Part shown: one piece after another, positions 1 to 6,171 of the stretch
Layout: each line of letters opens with the position of its first letter
Numbering within the stretch: the stretch's first letter is position 1
Translations under genes and position numbers: made by a program
Source: a virus
IMG/VR virus record: IMGVR_UViG_3300000116_000140
Location: 1 to 26,118 of that record
Length of the DNA: 26,118 nt
Reading direction: 5' to 3' (one strand)
Notes under the pieces: model-generated
What the model was told of the DNA's origin: nothing
The model's input: only the letters and a program-made list of their open reading frames with translations
Databases searched by the model: none

Positions 1-136
1 CCCAATCTGCATTATCTATGATTTCTTGTTGGAGATCTTCATCACCTGTTTTCCACTGTGCTAATTCTTCTTCTGTTAGCACATACTCTTCCCATCTGTA
101 ATTTGAGTAATTTACATTTCTTGTTAATTTTGCCAT
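1..136 (-). CDS. Hypothetical protein, N-terminal part (cut by window edge)
   Basis: A minus-strand reading frame opens with ATG at 136 and stays open to the left edge, giving 45 complete residues that begin MAKLTRNVNY. The visible part is polar, with an acidic stretch (LTEEELAQW) and no membrane segment. It starts one base after the stop codon of the 70-aa gene to its right, as expected for a co-transcribed phage gene. I do not recognise the family and the C-terminus is missing. Support comes only from the tight spacing and protein-like composition. Confidence 0.55.
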   Translation of the reverse strand, partial: MAKLTRNVNYSNYRWEEYVLTEEELAQWKTGDEDLQQEIIDNADW

Positions 137-137
137 A

Positions 138-350
138 TTATTCTACTACAAATTCATTATTAAAAATTTCTTGGATTTCAAAAAATTCATCTAAAAAGTC
201 TTTAGTATATAAAAATACATTTCCTTTATAAACAGAATTTTCAACGTATCTTTGTTTAAAGGGTTGTTTTTTTAATTTTGCATAAGCATTAACTTTTAAT
301 CCTGTCCCGTCTTTATCTGCGTGACCTTGGTAATCATAAAGTGACATCAT
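138..350 (-). CDS. Hypothetical protein (70 aa)
   Basis: A 70-aa acidic/aromatic protein, possibly starting at the second of two adjacent Met codons (347). It has no membrane segment, signal peptide or cysteine motif. The C-terminal third (LDEFFEIQEIFNNEF) is likely helical. The gene starts 2 bases after the methyltransferase stop and ends 1 base before the next start, so it is part of a tight operon. The family is not recognised. The case for a real gene rests on spacing and the absence of a better frame. Confidence 0.6.
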   Translation of the reverse strand: MMSLYDYQGHADKDGTGLKVNAYAKLKKQPFKQRYVENSVYKGNVFLYTKDFLDEFFEIQEIFNNEFVVE

Positions 351-352
351 AA

Positions 353-931
353 CTATTTGGTTTTTAAATTATTATTATAAAAAGGATTTTTAGTAAGAAC
401 ATGACCACAAGAAGTATTATATTCTGATATTATTTCTAGCTTACATTCTTGTATAGCATCCTTAGTGTCTTGACCGTGGGATCTATGAAAGTAATCATCA
501 AAGGCTATATATTTGGGGTTGAAAGTAAGTGCTATTTTTGTGTCTCTAAGAATTGCCTCTCTTGAGTGGTCACCATCAACAAAAATTAAATCATACTTAT
601 TTATATACTTAGATTTAACTGTGGGGAGAAGAGAATGATCATATGAAGTATATGTAAATCTATTTGGGTAATATTTAGTTAAATACGTAGTAGATTTTAA
701 TACTTGCATTTCAGTTCTAATATCTACACTATGTAAAGATGCCTTACTATTTTCTAACCACATTAAGGCACTTGCCCCCCTATTAAACCCTAATTCTAAT
801 ATAGAGGTTGGTTTTGTTCTCTTACAGATATCTTTAATAGAGGAAAAAGATTCATAATCTAATTCTCCTGTTACCTTAGGTGAAAGAATACCGTTAATTA
901 AATGGGTAAAGTTTTCTTCAGTTAAACTCAT
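353..931 (-). CDS. Class I SAM-dependent methyltransferase (Methyltransf_24-like)
   Basis: The 192-aa protein has the layout of a Rossmann-fold SAM methyltransferase. Motif I is ILELGFNRGAS at residues 44-54 (E46-x-G48 loop for SAM). The acidic end of strand 2 is HSVDIR (D70). Strand 4 carries IFVDGDHS at 116-123, the DGDH signature typical of small-molecule, sugar or cephalosporin-hydroxylase-like methyltransferases. A further DD pair lies at 145-146 (AFDDYFH), where metal-dependent members place ligands. The substrate cannot be told from sequence. It sits just downstream of the TGT-fold gene, so a joint role in modifying nucleic acid or a glycan is possible but is inference only. The ORF is complete and its length is normal for the family. 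Confidence 0.8.
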   Translation of the reverse strand: MSLTEENFTHLINGILSPKVTGELDYESFSSIKDICKRTKPTSILELGFNRGASALMWLENSKASLHSVDIRTEMQVLKSTTYLTKYYPNRFTYTSYDHSLLPTVKSKYINKYDLIFVDGDHSREAILRDTKIALTFNPKYIAFDDYFHRSHGQDTKDAIQECKLEIISEYNTSCGHVLTKNPFYNNNLKTK

Positions 932-946
932 TTTTTTATTTGGTTT

Positions 947-1741
947 TTAATTATTAATATGTTTTTTAACTATTTCTTTAAATTTTCTTACATTATGGAT
1001 AACATTTAAATAATCAACTTTTCTAAAGTCAATATCAAAAAAATCATTCATATTTGCTTTTGGTTTTGTATTTAAACCATTATCATCATACCAGATACCT
1101 TCTAAAGCAGCCATTACTGGATTAGAAGTATCAATTGATTCTATTCTTGGGTTATTATCATACCAACTAAATTCTTGTGGTATCGAACAACCTAATAAAT
1201 GGAATTTAATATTTTTTAGTTGATTTAATTTAAATAAACCTTGCACAAATCGTACTCTACCTAATGCTTTTCCCATATCTGGGTTACTATGTGGGAAGAA
1301 ATCATTATACCAAGTAGCACCATAGGATACACATAATTTTTCATAACCTAACCCAGCTAATAGATTAGCACATAAATATGCTTCGTTTTTATTTTCACCC
1401 TGGATTACAGCTGTAAGTTTAGTTTTTTTAGGATATTTAAATTGTTTCCAATATTTAGCTTGAGCTGCTGTTTTATGGCAATCCATCCAAACATCTGGTA
1501 CTATAAATTCATTGGGTTTTAATTCATTAACCCAATATTTTAATCTATCATAATCATACGCTTCTCCTAATTCATGAAGTGAATTATCCATAATAACATA
1601 ACGTCCTTTATCTCGGGCATTTTCAAAATACTTTAGATATTCTTCATCTTGGTCTAAAAGATGAGGTAAACAATAATCATAATCATTAAATTCAGGTGAT
1701 GCTGTTAGTAAACATCTAGGTACTTCGTGTGATACTTTCAT
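947..1741 (-). CDS. TGT-fold protein, candidate DpdA-like 7-deazaguanine transglycosylase
   Basis: This 264-aa protein shows the ordered motifs of the tRNA-guanine transglycosylase TIM barrel in diverged form: VIMDNS at 49-54 (equivalent to the DSGGFQ catalytic Asp), IVPDVWMD at 80-87, AVIQGE at 111-116 (the VQGG substrate loop), CVSYG at 137-141, HLLGCSIP at 181-188 (the HLLGVGTP motif) and IESIDTSNP at 200-208, where D204 could be the nucleophile. No C-terminal zinc-binding Cys cluster of tRNA TGTs is seen. Short phage TGT paralogues without that cluster are known as DpdA proteins, which insert 7-deazaguanines into DNA. No preQ0-synthesis genes (FolE, QueD, QueE, QueC) are in this window, so the base would have to come from elsewhere in the phage or the host. 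The fold call is fairly strong; DNA rather than tRNA as substrate is inference. Confidence 0.65.
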   Translation of the reverse strand: MKVSHEVPRCLLTASPEFNDYDYCLPHLLDQDEEYLKYFENARDKGRYVIMDNSLHELGEAYDYDRLKYWVNELKPNEFIVPDVWMDCHKTAAQAKYWKQFKYPKKTKLTAVIQGENKNEAYLCANLLAGLGYEKLCVSYGATWYNDFFPHSNPDMGKALGRVRFVQGLFKLNQLKNIKFHLLGCSIPQEFSWYDNNPRIESIDTSNPVMAALEGIWYDDNGLNTKPKANMNDFFDIDFRKVDYLNVIHNVRKFKEIVKKHINN

Positions 1742-2251
1742 TTATATAACTTTTTTAGGTCGTCCTCTACGCTTTAAAGGATAAGGCATATGGACTATTT
1801 TGTATTTATCTTCTATAATATAATAAAGATCTATCAGGGAACCACTACATTTTAACATTTCTTCCTCAACTTGTTCTCCATTGCATCTAAAATATTTTGT
1901 AAACTCAACTGTAAGAGAACGTAATCGTTCAGTTTCATCCTTTTCAAAATCCTCAATCAAACGTTTTCTTCGTGCTCTAATAACTGAGGTTCTTTCAAGA
2001 TATTTTTGGTAATCAATACCACATTCTTCTAATATATCATTTAATTGATATTCAACAAGATATTGTTGTGCTCTATAACATGAATAATCAAAATCACCAT
2101 TCAATATACGTTCACGAAGTGGTTTACGGTTATCAAGTGGTTTATTTTTTGGTTGATACATTCTCCACCATCTAAACTGATTATAGTTTATTTTTTGATA
2201 TTTAGATAATTCCTTATCTACTTCTTCTCTGGTGATAGGTATAGAATACAT
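1742..2251 (-). CDS. Hypothetical protein with AT-hook-like C-terminus
   Basis: I place the start at ATG 2251 (MYSIPITREE), giving 169 aa. The longer frame to 2314 would add a hydrophobic, non-matching stretch and run deep into the upstream membrane gene, whereas this start overlaps it by only 34 bases. The protein is highly charged and mostly helical, with an Arg/Lys-rich run (IRARRKRLIEDFEKDE) in the middle. It ends in RRGRPKK at 161-167, the core of an AT-hook minor-groove DNA-binding motif. A role on DNA is therefore plausible. The family is not recognised. It ends directly against the TGT-like gene start (1741), so the two are probably co-expressed. Confidence 0.65.
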   Translation of the reverse strand: MYSIPITREEVDKELSKYQKINYNQFRWWRMYQPKNKPLDNRKPLRERILNGDFDYSCYRAQQYLVEYQLNDILEECGIDYQKYLERTSVIRARRKRLIEDFEKDETERLRSLTVEFTKYFRCNGEQVEEEMLKCSGSLIDLYYIIEDKYKIVHMPYPLKRRGRPKKVI

Positions 2252-2400
2252 ATAAATACAATTGAAATTAATAATACTTGTAATGGATAATTGAATACTT
2301 GTAGTAATAGCCAAAATCCTGCTTTAATAAGTAGGAAAAATACGACTAATACTAACACAATCAAAATAATACCTAAAAACTTTTTTAAAAAATTATTCAT
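2218..2400 (-). CDS. Small two-TM membrane protein
   Basis: A 60-aa protein made almost entirely of two hydrophobic segments (about residues 8-32 and 37-54) between a Lys-rich N-terminus (MNNFLKKF) and the tail SPEKK. This is the shape of a small inner-membrane protein or holin-like peptide, but no family is recognised. Its start carries the signature AAATAAAGGTTATG, identical over 14 bases to that of the SWIM gene at 3566, which supports translation. It overlaps the next gene by 34 bases. Confidence 0.65.
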   Translation of the reverse strand: MNNFLKKFLGIILIVLVLVVFFLLIKAGFWLLLQVFNYPLQVLLISIVFICILYLSPEKK

Positions 2401-2418
2401 AACCTTTATTTTTTATTA

Positions 2419-2637
2419 TTATAATCCAGCTCTTTGTGCAAATTGTTTTCCACGTGTATTCATACGTCCATCTAATTCTTTATACTTAGTAGTAACTAAT
2501 TCGTCTCTTAATTGTTCGAATTTACAATCATCAACAATCCAACCACGAGATTTAATTTCTTTTAATCCAGCGGATATTGTTTGAACTCTAAATTGATTGT
2601 TTCTTTTCTTTGTTGTGTTTTTGATTTGATAAAACAT
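2419..2637 (-). CDS. Hypothetical protein (72 aa)
   Basis: A 72-aa basic, soluble protein, mostly helical, with no recognisable motif. It is the first gene after the promoter-like element at 2685-2716, and its start has the recurrent signature AAGGTTATATG. The roughly 40-base leader contains a perfect 7-bp hairpin (2665-2683). It is probably the first gene of the leftmost operon in the window. Function unknown. Confidence 0.6.
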   Translation of the reverse strand: MFYQIKNTTKKRNNQFRVQTISAGLKEIKSRGWIVDDCKFEQLRDELVTTKYKELDGRMNTRGKQFAQRAGL

Positions 2638-2664
2638 ATAACCTTGATTTTTAAATTAATTAAT

Positions 2665-2683
2665 TGTTCGACTCATTCGAACA
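2665..2683 (-). promoter_or_regulatory. Leader hairpin upstream of the 72-aa gene
   Basis: A perfect inverted repeat, TGTTCGA - 5-base loop - TCGAACA, lies between the -10-like box (2688-2693) and the start codon at 2637. The predicted transcript would begin close to the base of this stem, so the hairpin would sit at the very 5' end of the mRNA. It has no following U-run, so it does not look like a terminator. An mRNA-stabilising or regulatory role is inference. Confidence 0.4.
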
Positions 2684-2684
2684 C

Positions 2685-2716
2685 GTGAATATACGAACCC
2701 TTACTGCGGTAGCCAC
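2685..2716 (-). promoter_or_regulatory. Promoter-like element A (upstream of 72-aa gene)
   Basis: On the minus strand the order is GTGGCTA (2716-2710), 16 bases, then TATATT (2693-2688) followed by CAC. The spacer ends in TTCG. The GTGGCTA box, the 16-bp spacing and TTCGTATATTCAC are all shared with the element upstream of the polymerase gene (17393-17424). The layout fits a sigma-70-type promoter with a phage-specific -35. The start codon lies about 50 bases downstream. Confidence 0.55.
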
Positions 2717-2738
2717 ATTATTTACGATTACTTTTGAT

Positions 2739-3119
2739 TTAATTTAACCATAAAGTATCTTTATATTTATTCTTTAACTTATCTTCTTCATTATATAAAT
2801 CTACTTTCCATACATACCCATCTATTATTCTATCCTTTGGTAGTTTTATAAATTTAACTTTAACTTCATCACCAATATTTAGTTTTTCATTTATAACTAA
2901 CATTGTTTTATAACTCCCATTTCCAGGTGTAATATTTTTACCCTTACTTCTATATCCTGAAAATCTAGATTTATTGTTTGACTTTACACCTTCTCCATAT
3001 ATTCCTACTTTAAATACTTTCCCTTTATAGGCTAAAGTATATAATCCCCTTTTTATAATACTTTCTTTAGGAATTATGGGAACATCAATATAACCTTCTT
3101 TAGTTTTTGTAATTATCAT
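2739..3119 (-). CDS. Possible GIY-YIG-like domain protein
   Basis: A 126-aa basic, beta-rich protein. RGLYTLAYKGKVFKVGIYG (residues 24-42) resembles the paired GIY...YIG strands of GIY-YIG nucleases, with GLY at 25-27 and KVG at 37-39. An Arg follows at 52 (SRFSGYR). The C-terminal EEDKLKNKYKDTLWLN places a Glu (111/112) and a final Asn (126) where the family has its metal-binding Glu and conserved Asn. The second catalytic Tyr appears replaced by Lys or Phe, so it may be inactive or a structural relative. It lies 6 bases downstream of the SWIM gene, in the same operon. The fold assignment is tentative and other small beta-rich folds are possible. Confidence 0.4.
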   Translation of the reverse strand: MIITKTKEGYIDVPIIPKESIIKRGLYTLAYKGKVFKVGIYGEGVKSNNKSRFSGYRSKGKNITPGNGSYKTMLVINEKLNIGDEVKVKFIKLPKDRIIDGYVWKVDLYNEEDKLKNKYKDTLWLN

Positions 3120-3125
3120 AACTTA

Positions 3126-3566
3126 TTATTTTATCTTTTTTTCTAATGATTTTATATGTTTACAACGATTATCAAACGCTCTCCATCTACCTGGGCAGTT
3201 ACAATGAAACTTACCTGATTCTGGGTAGTATGTTGTTTTATATGTTTTAGATGGGTCACTACTACTAGTATGGATTTCGATAATAGGTTCTTGTTTAACC
3301 TTAGGTTTTGGTTTAACCCATTTTATATCACTCAATTCAGTTTCAGGTAATACTTCTTGCCAAGTAGGAAGTATATATTTTTTACCTCCTATATTAGCTA
3401 AACTAGGTGGATTGAGTTCATGATGATATTCATATTTGAATACTTTTACAGCAATAAAACTACCAAAGCCCTTTGGATTAATTCCAAATGCTTTACCTTT
3501 AGGCCAAGATACTACTCTTGATCTAATATTACCGTGTTTGTTGAGATTTGAAAATTCGTATAGCAT
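3126..3566 (-). CDS. SWIM zinc-finger protein
   Basis: A 146-aa protein with a C-terminal SWIM zinc finger: FHCNCPG at 120-126 and NRCKHIKSLEKK at 133-144 give CxC-x10-CxH ligands C122, C124, C135 and H137. SWIM fingers bind DNA or proteins. The N-terminal part (1-85) is mixed and unrecognised, and a Lys/Pro-rich linker (VKPKPKVKQEP, 84-94) joins the halves. The start has AAATAAAGGTTATG, and a promoter-like element ends 16 bases upstream of the start codon, so this is probably the first gene of its transcript. Its role in the phage is unknown; DNA binding is a reasonable inference. Confidence 0.75.
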   Translation of the reverse strand: MLYEFSNLNKHGNIRSRVVSWPKGKAFGINPKGFGSFIAVKVFKYEYHHELNPPSLANIGGKKYILPTWQEVLPETELSDIKWVKPKPKVKQEPIIEIHTSSSDPSKTYKTTYYPESGKFHCNCPGRWRAFDNRCKHIKSLEKKIK

Positions 3567-3582
3567 AACCTTTATTTTATAC

Positions 3583-3614
3583 GTGAATATACGAAAGATT
3601 ATTGTGGATTCAAA
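3583..3614 (-). promoter_or_regulatory. Promoter-like element D (upstream of SWIM gene)
   Basis: The minus strand reads TTTGAAT (3614-3608), 16 bases, then TATATT (3591-3586) followed by CAC. The 18 bases at 3583-3600 are identical to 17393-17410 upstream of the polymerase, and both copies lie at exactly the same distance from the start codon. Identical sequence and spacing at two unrelated genes strongly suggests a functional promoter. The leader would be very short (about 13-15 bases). Confidence 0.6.
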
Positions 3615-3637
3615 GTTTTTATGTGGGAGTCTTTAAC

Positions 3638-3763
3638 TTACTTACCCCTCCCTGCTTTTTGGACTATAGTTTTTTTAGCACTTGAACGTTGGGAATTTTT
3701 AGGTGTGTGAGTTTTGTTGTTAGTTTTATTGTTTAGTTTACTATTAAAAAATTTACTGCTCAT
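3638..3763 (-). CDS. Small basic protein (41 aa)
   Basis: ATG at 3763 opens a 41-codon frame ending in TAA at 3638. The product begins MSSKFFNSKL and ends KAGRGK. It is rich in Lys, Asn, Ser and Thr with almost no acidic residues, like some small nucleic-acid-associated or unstructured phage proteins. It starts 2 bases after the stop of the 383-aa membrane gene and fills most of an otherwise empty 199-base gap. No family is recognised. Support is limited to spacing and composition, so it could be a chance frame. Confidence 0.4.
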   Translation of the reverse strand: MSSKFFNSKLNNKTNNKTHTPKNSQRSSAKKTIVQKAGRGK

Positions 3764-3765
3764 AT

Positions 3766-4917
3766 TTAATAAGTTTTAGTTTCGTCGTCACTTGGACCTT
3801 TTTGAAATTTTTGTATATATTCTTTTAAATTCATTTCTTTTCCATCTTTTTGAAATAACTTTAAATTAGGGTCAATCTTTATATCTTCATAATGTTCTCC
3901 ATCATTTCCATTTTGGCCTATTATATTCATTCTTTCTTCAGCTTTTTCCCAATCTTTAATTTTTTCAATTTTATCAAGATTATCCATAAATTCTTTATTA
4001 GTCTTTATTTCCTCAGAATCTTTAACTATAATATCTTCTACTCTTTCCCCATATAAGTTTTCTTTATATTTTCTTTTTGGGTAAGCTTTATCAAAAGCAA
4101 AATTTGCAGCAACTACTAGAGATATTGCTAATGGATCAAATACAAAAATTATAATAAGTAGTAGCACATTTATAATTTTATCCATGGGATAACCCGTCAA
4201 ACTCGATAGATATTGCAGTGGTCCTAACTCACCAGCAACCTCGGTGTTATTGTCAAGTTCCAATACTTGTAATTGAAATTTTTGTAAACTATCTGATGCT
4301 ACTGTTCGTTTAGATTGCGCCAATTTACGATTTTCCTCTTCAATATTAATACGATTCTGCGCCATTCTAAGCTCAGTTGTGGAGATTGTTTGTCTAAAGC
4401 CCCCAGATACCGAGGTATCTCGTACTTGGATGGTCGAAGCTTTTGCATTAGATAAAGTACTAATATTACTAGATATTCTTTCAATTTCCGTATCATATCG
4501 TGTTACATCATTTTGGTAAAAGTCAATTTTTTGTTGGATAAAACCTTTTTGATTTTCTACTGCTGATAGTTTAGAGTATGTTTCTTGATATGCAGCACTT
4601 AAAAAGCCATAAATACCCATACTAGTAATTAATACTAATATTATAGTAGCAATAGATAAATAAGTTCGTAAAGTTTTATTAATTGTATCCCAATATTGGT
4701 ATAATAATGAGGCTGTTACTAATTTAGCAAATTCCAATGAACCTGCCATTATAATAACCTCTAGAGAAGCTCCAGCAAATAATTTGCTAAGACCACTTAC
4801 TGAATAGAAAGCGGCTGAAGTTGAGACTGATAAAGCCGAAAAGGCTATTAGGAATGGAAACATTCCTTGTTTTATTTTACCTAGTACCCCCATTGTATTG
4901 TGTTGCGTGTCCTTCAT
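3766..4917 (-). CDS. Multi-TM membrane protein with central coiled coil
   Basis: A 383-aa protein with hydrophobic segments at about 18-42, 48-72 and 88-112, a long charged/Gln-rich helical region (about 112-225) that looks like a coiled coil, and one more strong TM at about 246-272 (NVLLLIIIFVFDPLAISLVV). A 110-residue acidic cytoplasmic-type tail follows. The order TM-TM-TM-coil-TM resembles phage and bacterial integral membrane coiled-coil proteins such as DUF4407-like families, but I cannot assign one firmly. It overlaps the thermonuclease gene by 41 bases (start at 4917, or less likely Met9 at 4893), implying translational coupling. An envelope role (lysis timing, superinfection exclusion or membrane anchoring) is inference from topology and neighbours. 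Confidence 0.65.
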   Translation of the reverse strand: MKDTQHNTMGVLGKIKQGMFPFLIAFSALSVSTSAAFYSVSGLSKLFAGASLEVIIMAGSLEFAKLVTASLLYQYWDTINKTLRTYLSIATIILVLITSMGIYGFLSAAYQETYSKLSAVENQKGFIQQKIDFYQNDVTRYDTEIERISSNISTLSNAKASTIQVRDTSVSGGFRQTISTTELRMAQNRINIEEENRKLAQSKRTVASDSLQKFQLQVLELDNNTEVAGELGPLQYLSSLTGYPMDKIINVLLLIIIFVFDPLAISLVVAANFAFDKAYPKRKYKENLYGERVEDIIVKDSEEIKTNKEFMDNLDKIEKIKDWEKAEERMNIIGQNGNDGEHYEDIKIDPNLKLFQKDGKEMNLKEYIQKFQKGPSDDETKTY

Positions 4918-5224
4918 TTATTAAAGTTTGGTTAATACTAATCTCTTCTTCTATAAAAATTTCACCTAGGCATCTTCCAAATTTACCTACACCATGAGAT
5001 TTTAAGGTAAACAAAAAGTCATTGCTTTCTATTAGTTCAATAAGTCTAGCCTTAGCGGCCAGTCCTAATTTTTTTTCCTCTAAATCTCTGGTTCTTGATT
5101 CTGGAGCGTCTATGCCCATCATTCGGATTCTTACTTTTTTCCAAGTATTAAATCCTAAGTCTACTAAGGCGTCAATGGTATCCCCATCGACGACTCGATC
5201 TAATTTTGCGTTATATGTATACAT
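4877..5224 (-). CDS. Thermonuclease (staphylococcal nuclease-like)
   Basis: A 115-aa SNase-fold (OB-fold) nuclease. VVDGDTIDA at 11-19 is the first conserved strand. RIRMMGIDAPESR at 32-44 supplies R34, D39 and E42, with the 8-residue R-to-E spacing of Staphylococcus nuclease R35/E43. KFGRCLGEI at 81-89 supplies R84 (equivalent to R87), and NQTLINEGHA at 98-107 is the conserved C-terminal helix. All catalytic residues are present, so it should be an active Ca2+-dependent DNA/RNA endonuclease. No signal peptide is seen and the domain is near minimal length, so it probably acts in the cytoplasm, for example on host DNA or RNA. It overlaps the downstream membrane gene by 41 bases. Confidence 0.88.
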   Translation of the reverse strand: MYTYNAKLDRVVDGDTIDALVDLGFNTWKKVRIRMMGIDAPESRTRDLEEKKLGLAAKARLIELIESNDFLFTLKSHGVGKFGRCLGEIFIEEEISINQTLINEGHATQYNGGTR

Positions 5225-5264
5225 GGTGATAAATATAATAAAGAAGAATAGCTAAGCCAAGTAA

Positions 5265-5873
5265 TTATGCTATGTCTTTACTTTCTAGGAGGGTATAAGT
5301 AAATGAGTTACCCCAAATTTCTCTTGCTGTTTGGCATATATCTAAAAATTCATACCAATCATCGTTATCCGCTATAACTTGACACCCAGCTGACCATTTA
5401 TCTATTCTAGTAGAAGTACCACCTGATCTGCTTGTTGCTCTATGAATGTTAATTCCAAATATACCTTCCTGTACATTTTCTTCTAATAAGTCATAGTTAT
5501 TATCTCTATTATTGTCTCGATATACTTTAACTGGTTTTTGTTGTCCTAAAGCTAAATATTTACCAGCATGTAATCTTAATTTATGAGAACCTCTATATTG
5601 ACCAGGTTTAAGTATTGCTACTCCATCTTCATTCATTACATTTTCTACCCAATGTGTTCCAGGGTCTGTAGTAGCTTTAAAACAATGGAATTGCCACTCA
5701 CCTTCTACTTTATATGATATTGTAACGCAGTCATCAAATGAATTAGTAACTCTATTTTTAGTTTCTGAATTTCTAATTCCTATAATATTAACATCATAAT
5801 CACCTCCAGTAAAGTACTTATAGTCTTTACATTTCATTGCTTCTTCAATTTGTTCTCTTGTATAACAATTCAT
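5265..5873 (-). CDS. L,D-transpeptidase-fold (YkuD-like) peptidoglycan enzyme, candidate endolysin
   Basis: A 202-aa protein whose C-terminal half carries the catalytic pattern of YkuD-type L,D-transpeptidases: FGINIHRA (H144) followed 17 residues later by KWSAGCQVI, with S161-x-G163-C164 as the nucleophile motif. A Gly/Ser-rich insertion lies between them. The N-terminal 100 residues (GEWQFHCFKATTDPG and so on) likely complete the beta-rich fold. There is no signal peptide, so export would need a holin; a two-TM holin-like gene lies one base upstream. That pairing suggests a lysis enzyme that cuts or remodels peptide cross-links, though a non-lytic wall-modifying role is possible. Canonical amidase or muramidase motifs are absent. 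Confidence 0.6.
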   Translation of the reverse strand: MNCYTREQIEEAMKCKDYKYFTGGDYDVNIIGIRNSETKNRVTNSFDDCVTISYKVEGEWQFHCFKATTDPGTHWVENVMNEDGVAILKPGQYRGSHKLRLHAGKYLALGQQKPVKVYRDNNRDNNYDLLEENVQEGIFGINIHRATSRSGGTSTRIDKWSAGCQVIADNDDWYEFLDICQTAREIWGNSFTYTLLESKDIA

Positions 5874-5874
5874 A

Positions 5875-6129
5875 TTATTTTCTTTTCTTAAAGATATTAC
5901 CTAATTCAGCAATACCAAAACTACCCAGAGTAATAAATAAGAACGAGTCGTAAATAAATTCGTTAATAACCAAATCTTTTCCAAAGTAACCAGTTACTAA
6001 ATCTACAATTGCAAATATAGTCATAATAGCAAAGGAAGCAAAACCTACTACGGTTTTTTCATTTATGTCATTGCTGTCTTTAAAAATATCTCTAAATGCC
6101 ATCCATTTTTGTTTTAATTTATTCAACAT
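5875..6129 (-). CDS. Holin-like two-TM membrane protein
   Basis: An 84-aa protein with a basic N-terminus (MLNKLKQKWM), two hydrophobic segments at about 28-48 and 58-77, and a basic tail (FKKRK). Size, topology and charge fit a class II-type holin. It ends one base before the start of the L,D-transpeptidase-fold gene. The family is not named with certainty; the holin role rests on topology and context. Confidence 0.5.
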   Translation of the reverse strand: MLNKLKQKWMAFRDIFKDSNDINEKTVVGFASFAIMTIFAIVDLVTGYFGKDLVINEFIYDSFLFITLGSFGIAELGNIFKKRK

Positions 6130-6154
6130 AAGGTAACTTTTTAGTGAAACTTAA

Positions 6155-6171
6155 TTTTATTATAAATATTA
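6155..6171. repeat. 17-bp AT-rich repeat, copy 1
   Basis: The + strand sequence TTTTATTATAAATATTA occurs exactly here and at 24516-24532. Both copies sit in short intergenic gaps upstream of a minus-strand gene and next to the stop codon of the gene before. On the minus strand the core reads ATATTTATAAT, which contains TATAAT, a possible -10 box. Because it is all A/T, chance recurrence is not excluded. Confidence 0.3.

Noticed and set aside
2252-2314. Upstream extension of the AT-hook-like gene to a start at 2314
   Set aside because: The extra 21 residues are hydrophobic/polar filler, lie inside the upstream membrane gene in another frame, and a good start exists at 2251.
2640-2720. tRNA gene suggested by GTTCGA-like motifs
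   Set aside because: No acceptor, D or anticodon stems can be formed around it; the GTTCGA belongs to a simple 7-bp hairpin.
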